The notes beneath the pieces are model-generated. The model was not told where the DNA came from. It was given only the letters and a program-made list of their open reading frames with translations, and searched no databases. From Rhodobiaceae bacterium (GTDB lineage: Bacteria; Pseudomonadota; Alphaproteobacteria; RS24): DNA of 7,751 nt. This document shows positions 7,168 through 7,751 of this stretch, in pieces (positions within the stretch are counted from its first letter, which is position 1; each line of letters starts with the position of its first letter). The stretch lies in the NCBI GenBank assembly GCA_002689195.1, contig NZFC01000003.1, positions 20,478 through 28,228 of the forward strand, in the 5' to 3' direction. Position numbers and translations under genes: made by a program.

Positions 7168-7751
7168 TCGGCAGACACCTGTTTTTCGTCTTGCAAGGCT
7201 GCGCTGATACGCGCGGTAAGCCGTGCGGCAATATCTGTTTTACTCATTTTTTCCCATGTTTCTTCGCCGTCCCCCGACACGACATGCACGGTGTTCATAT
7301 CGCCGCCCAAGACGCCGGTTTCTGGCGCGACATTATTGGCGACGATCCAATCGCAGCCTTTGCGCGCCAGCTTATCGCGGGCATAGGTTTCAAGGTTTTC
7401 CGTCTCCGCCGCAAAGCCGACCACAAGCGCGGGCCGGTTGGGGCCAGCTTCGGACAGGCTGGCGAGAATGTCGGGGTTTTCAACCAGCTGCAGGCCGGGT
7501 GCGCTGGTTTTCGATTTTTTCATTTTCTGTGATGCCATGTCGGCCGGTCGCCAATCGGCCACGGCGGCGGTCATAATGGCAGCGTCGACCGGCAAATGGC
7601 TTTGGCAGGCCGCCAGCATCTCCAGCGCCGTTTCGACCCGTGTGACGGTTACGCCTTGTGGGTTCCCAAGCTGTGTCGGCCCGCTTACGAGATGCGTCTC
7701 GGCCCCTGCTGCGGCCAGTGCCGCGGCGATGGCATAGCCCTGCTTGCCCGA
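7164..7751 (-). CDS. coaBC: CoaBC, C-terminal phosphopantothenoylcysteine synthetase part (5' end cut by the window)
   Basis: The last 195 residues are visible, and the open frame runs unbroken to the window edge. They form the CoaB domain, which joins 4'-phosphopantothenate to cysteine using CTP in coenzyme A synthesis. In most bacteria it is fused to an N-terminal CoaC decarboxylase, which here would lie beyond 7751. Recognisable pieces in order are SGKQGYAIA with the glycine-rich nucleotide turn at the window edge, LVSGPTQL, the conserved AAVADWRP, the lysine-rich [34 protein letters not shown] and the C-terminal SKTDIAARL. The ATG at 7619 is internal, because the homology continues upstream of it. 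The stop TGA overlaps the dut start (ATGA). CoaB consumes cysteine, which links it to cysK three genes downstream. Whether the CoaC half is fused cannot be seen. Confidence 0.93.
   Translation of the reverse strand, partial: SGKQGYAIAAALAAAGAETHLVSGPTQLGNPQGVTVTRVETALEMLAACQSHLPVDAAIMTAAVADWRPADMASQKMKKSKTSAPGLQLVENPDILASLSEAGPNRPALVVGFAAETENLETYARDKLARKGCDWIVANNVAPETGVLGGDMNTVHVVSGDGEETWEKMSKTDIAARLTARISAALQDEKQVSAE

Overview
The window looks like ordinary chromosomal DNA of an alphaproteobacterium with fairly GC-rich codon usage. The main evidence is an Irr-type Fur-family regulator, an Irr group found essentially only in Alphaproteobacteria. The coaBC-dut pairing, the style of the other housekeeping genes and the dense coding support this. 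I cannot name the order with confidence. I see no insertion sequence, phage gene, tRNA, rRNA or CRISPR array.

Left part (1-2790, + strand). An Irr/Fur-family regulator is followed by a full-length catalase-peroxidase (katG). The 149-base gap between them is AT-rich. It holds a near-perfect TTTAGAA-CTA-TTCTAAT palindrome that resembles the Irr box, overlapping or abutting two candidate promoters. The likely picture is a haem/iron- or peroxide-responsive regulator encoded directly beside a haem enzyme that it controls. katG ends at a strong GAAA-tetraloop terminator, with a second weaker one behind it.

Middle (2788-4471). Two divergent genes share a 100-base gap: an exported protein with two SH3-like domains (minus strand) and a D-2-hydroxyacid dehydrogenase of the glyoxylate/hydroxypyruvate reductase type (plus strand). 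The dehydrogenase start has no Shine-Dalgarno, but an extended -10 box sits exactly where it would start transcription at the ATG, so its mRNA may be leaderless.

Right part (4468-7751, minus strand). A very compact five-gene run reads, in transcription order, coaBC (3' part only), dut, an Rrf2-family regulator, cysK and a MoeB/ThiF-like adenylyltransferase. Junctions are an ATGA overlap or gaps of 7, 24 and 8 bases, and ribosome-binding sites are built into the ends of the preceding genes. Several products share sulfur or cysteine chemistry: CysK makes cysteine, CoaB consumes it in coenzyme A synthesis, and MoeB-type enzymes activate sulfur-carrier proteins. The MoeB-like protein has lost three of the four zinc-ligand cysteines usual in the family. 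Its stop codon overlaps that of the convergent dehydrogenase within a single TTAA.

No wholly new system is evident. The items most worth a second look are the Irr-box-like operator of katG, the zinc-site-less MoeB homologue, the putative leaderless start and the sulfur-themed operon with its own Rrf2 regulator.
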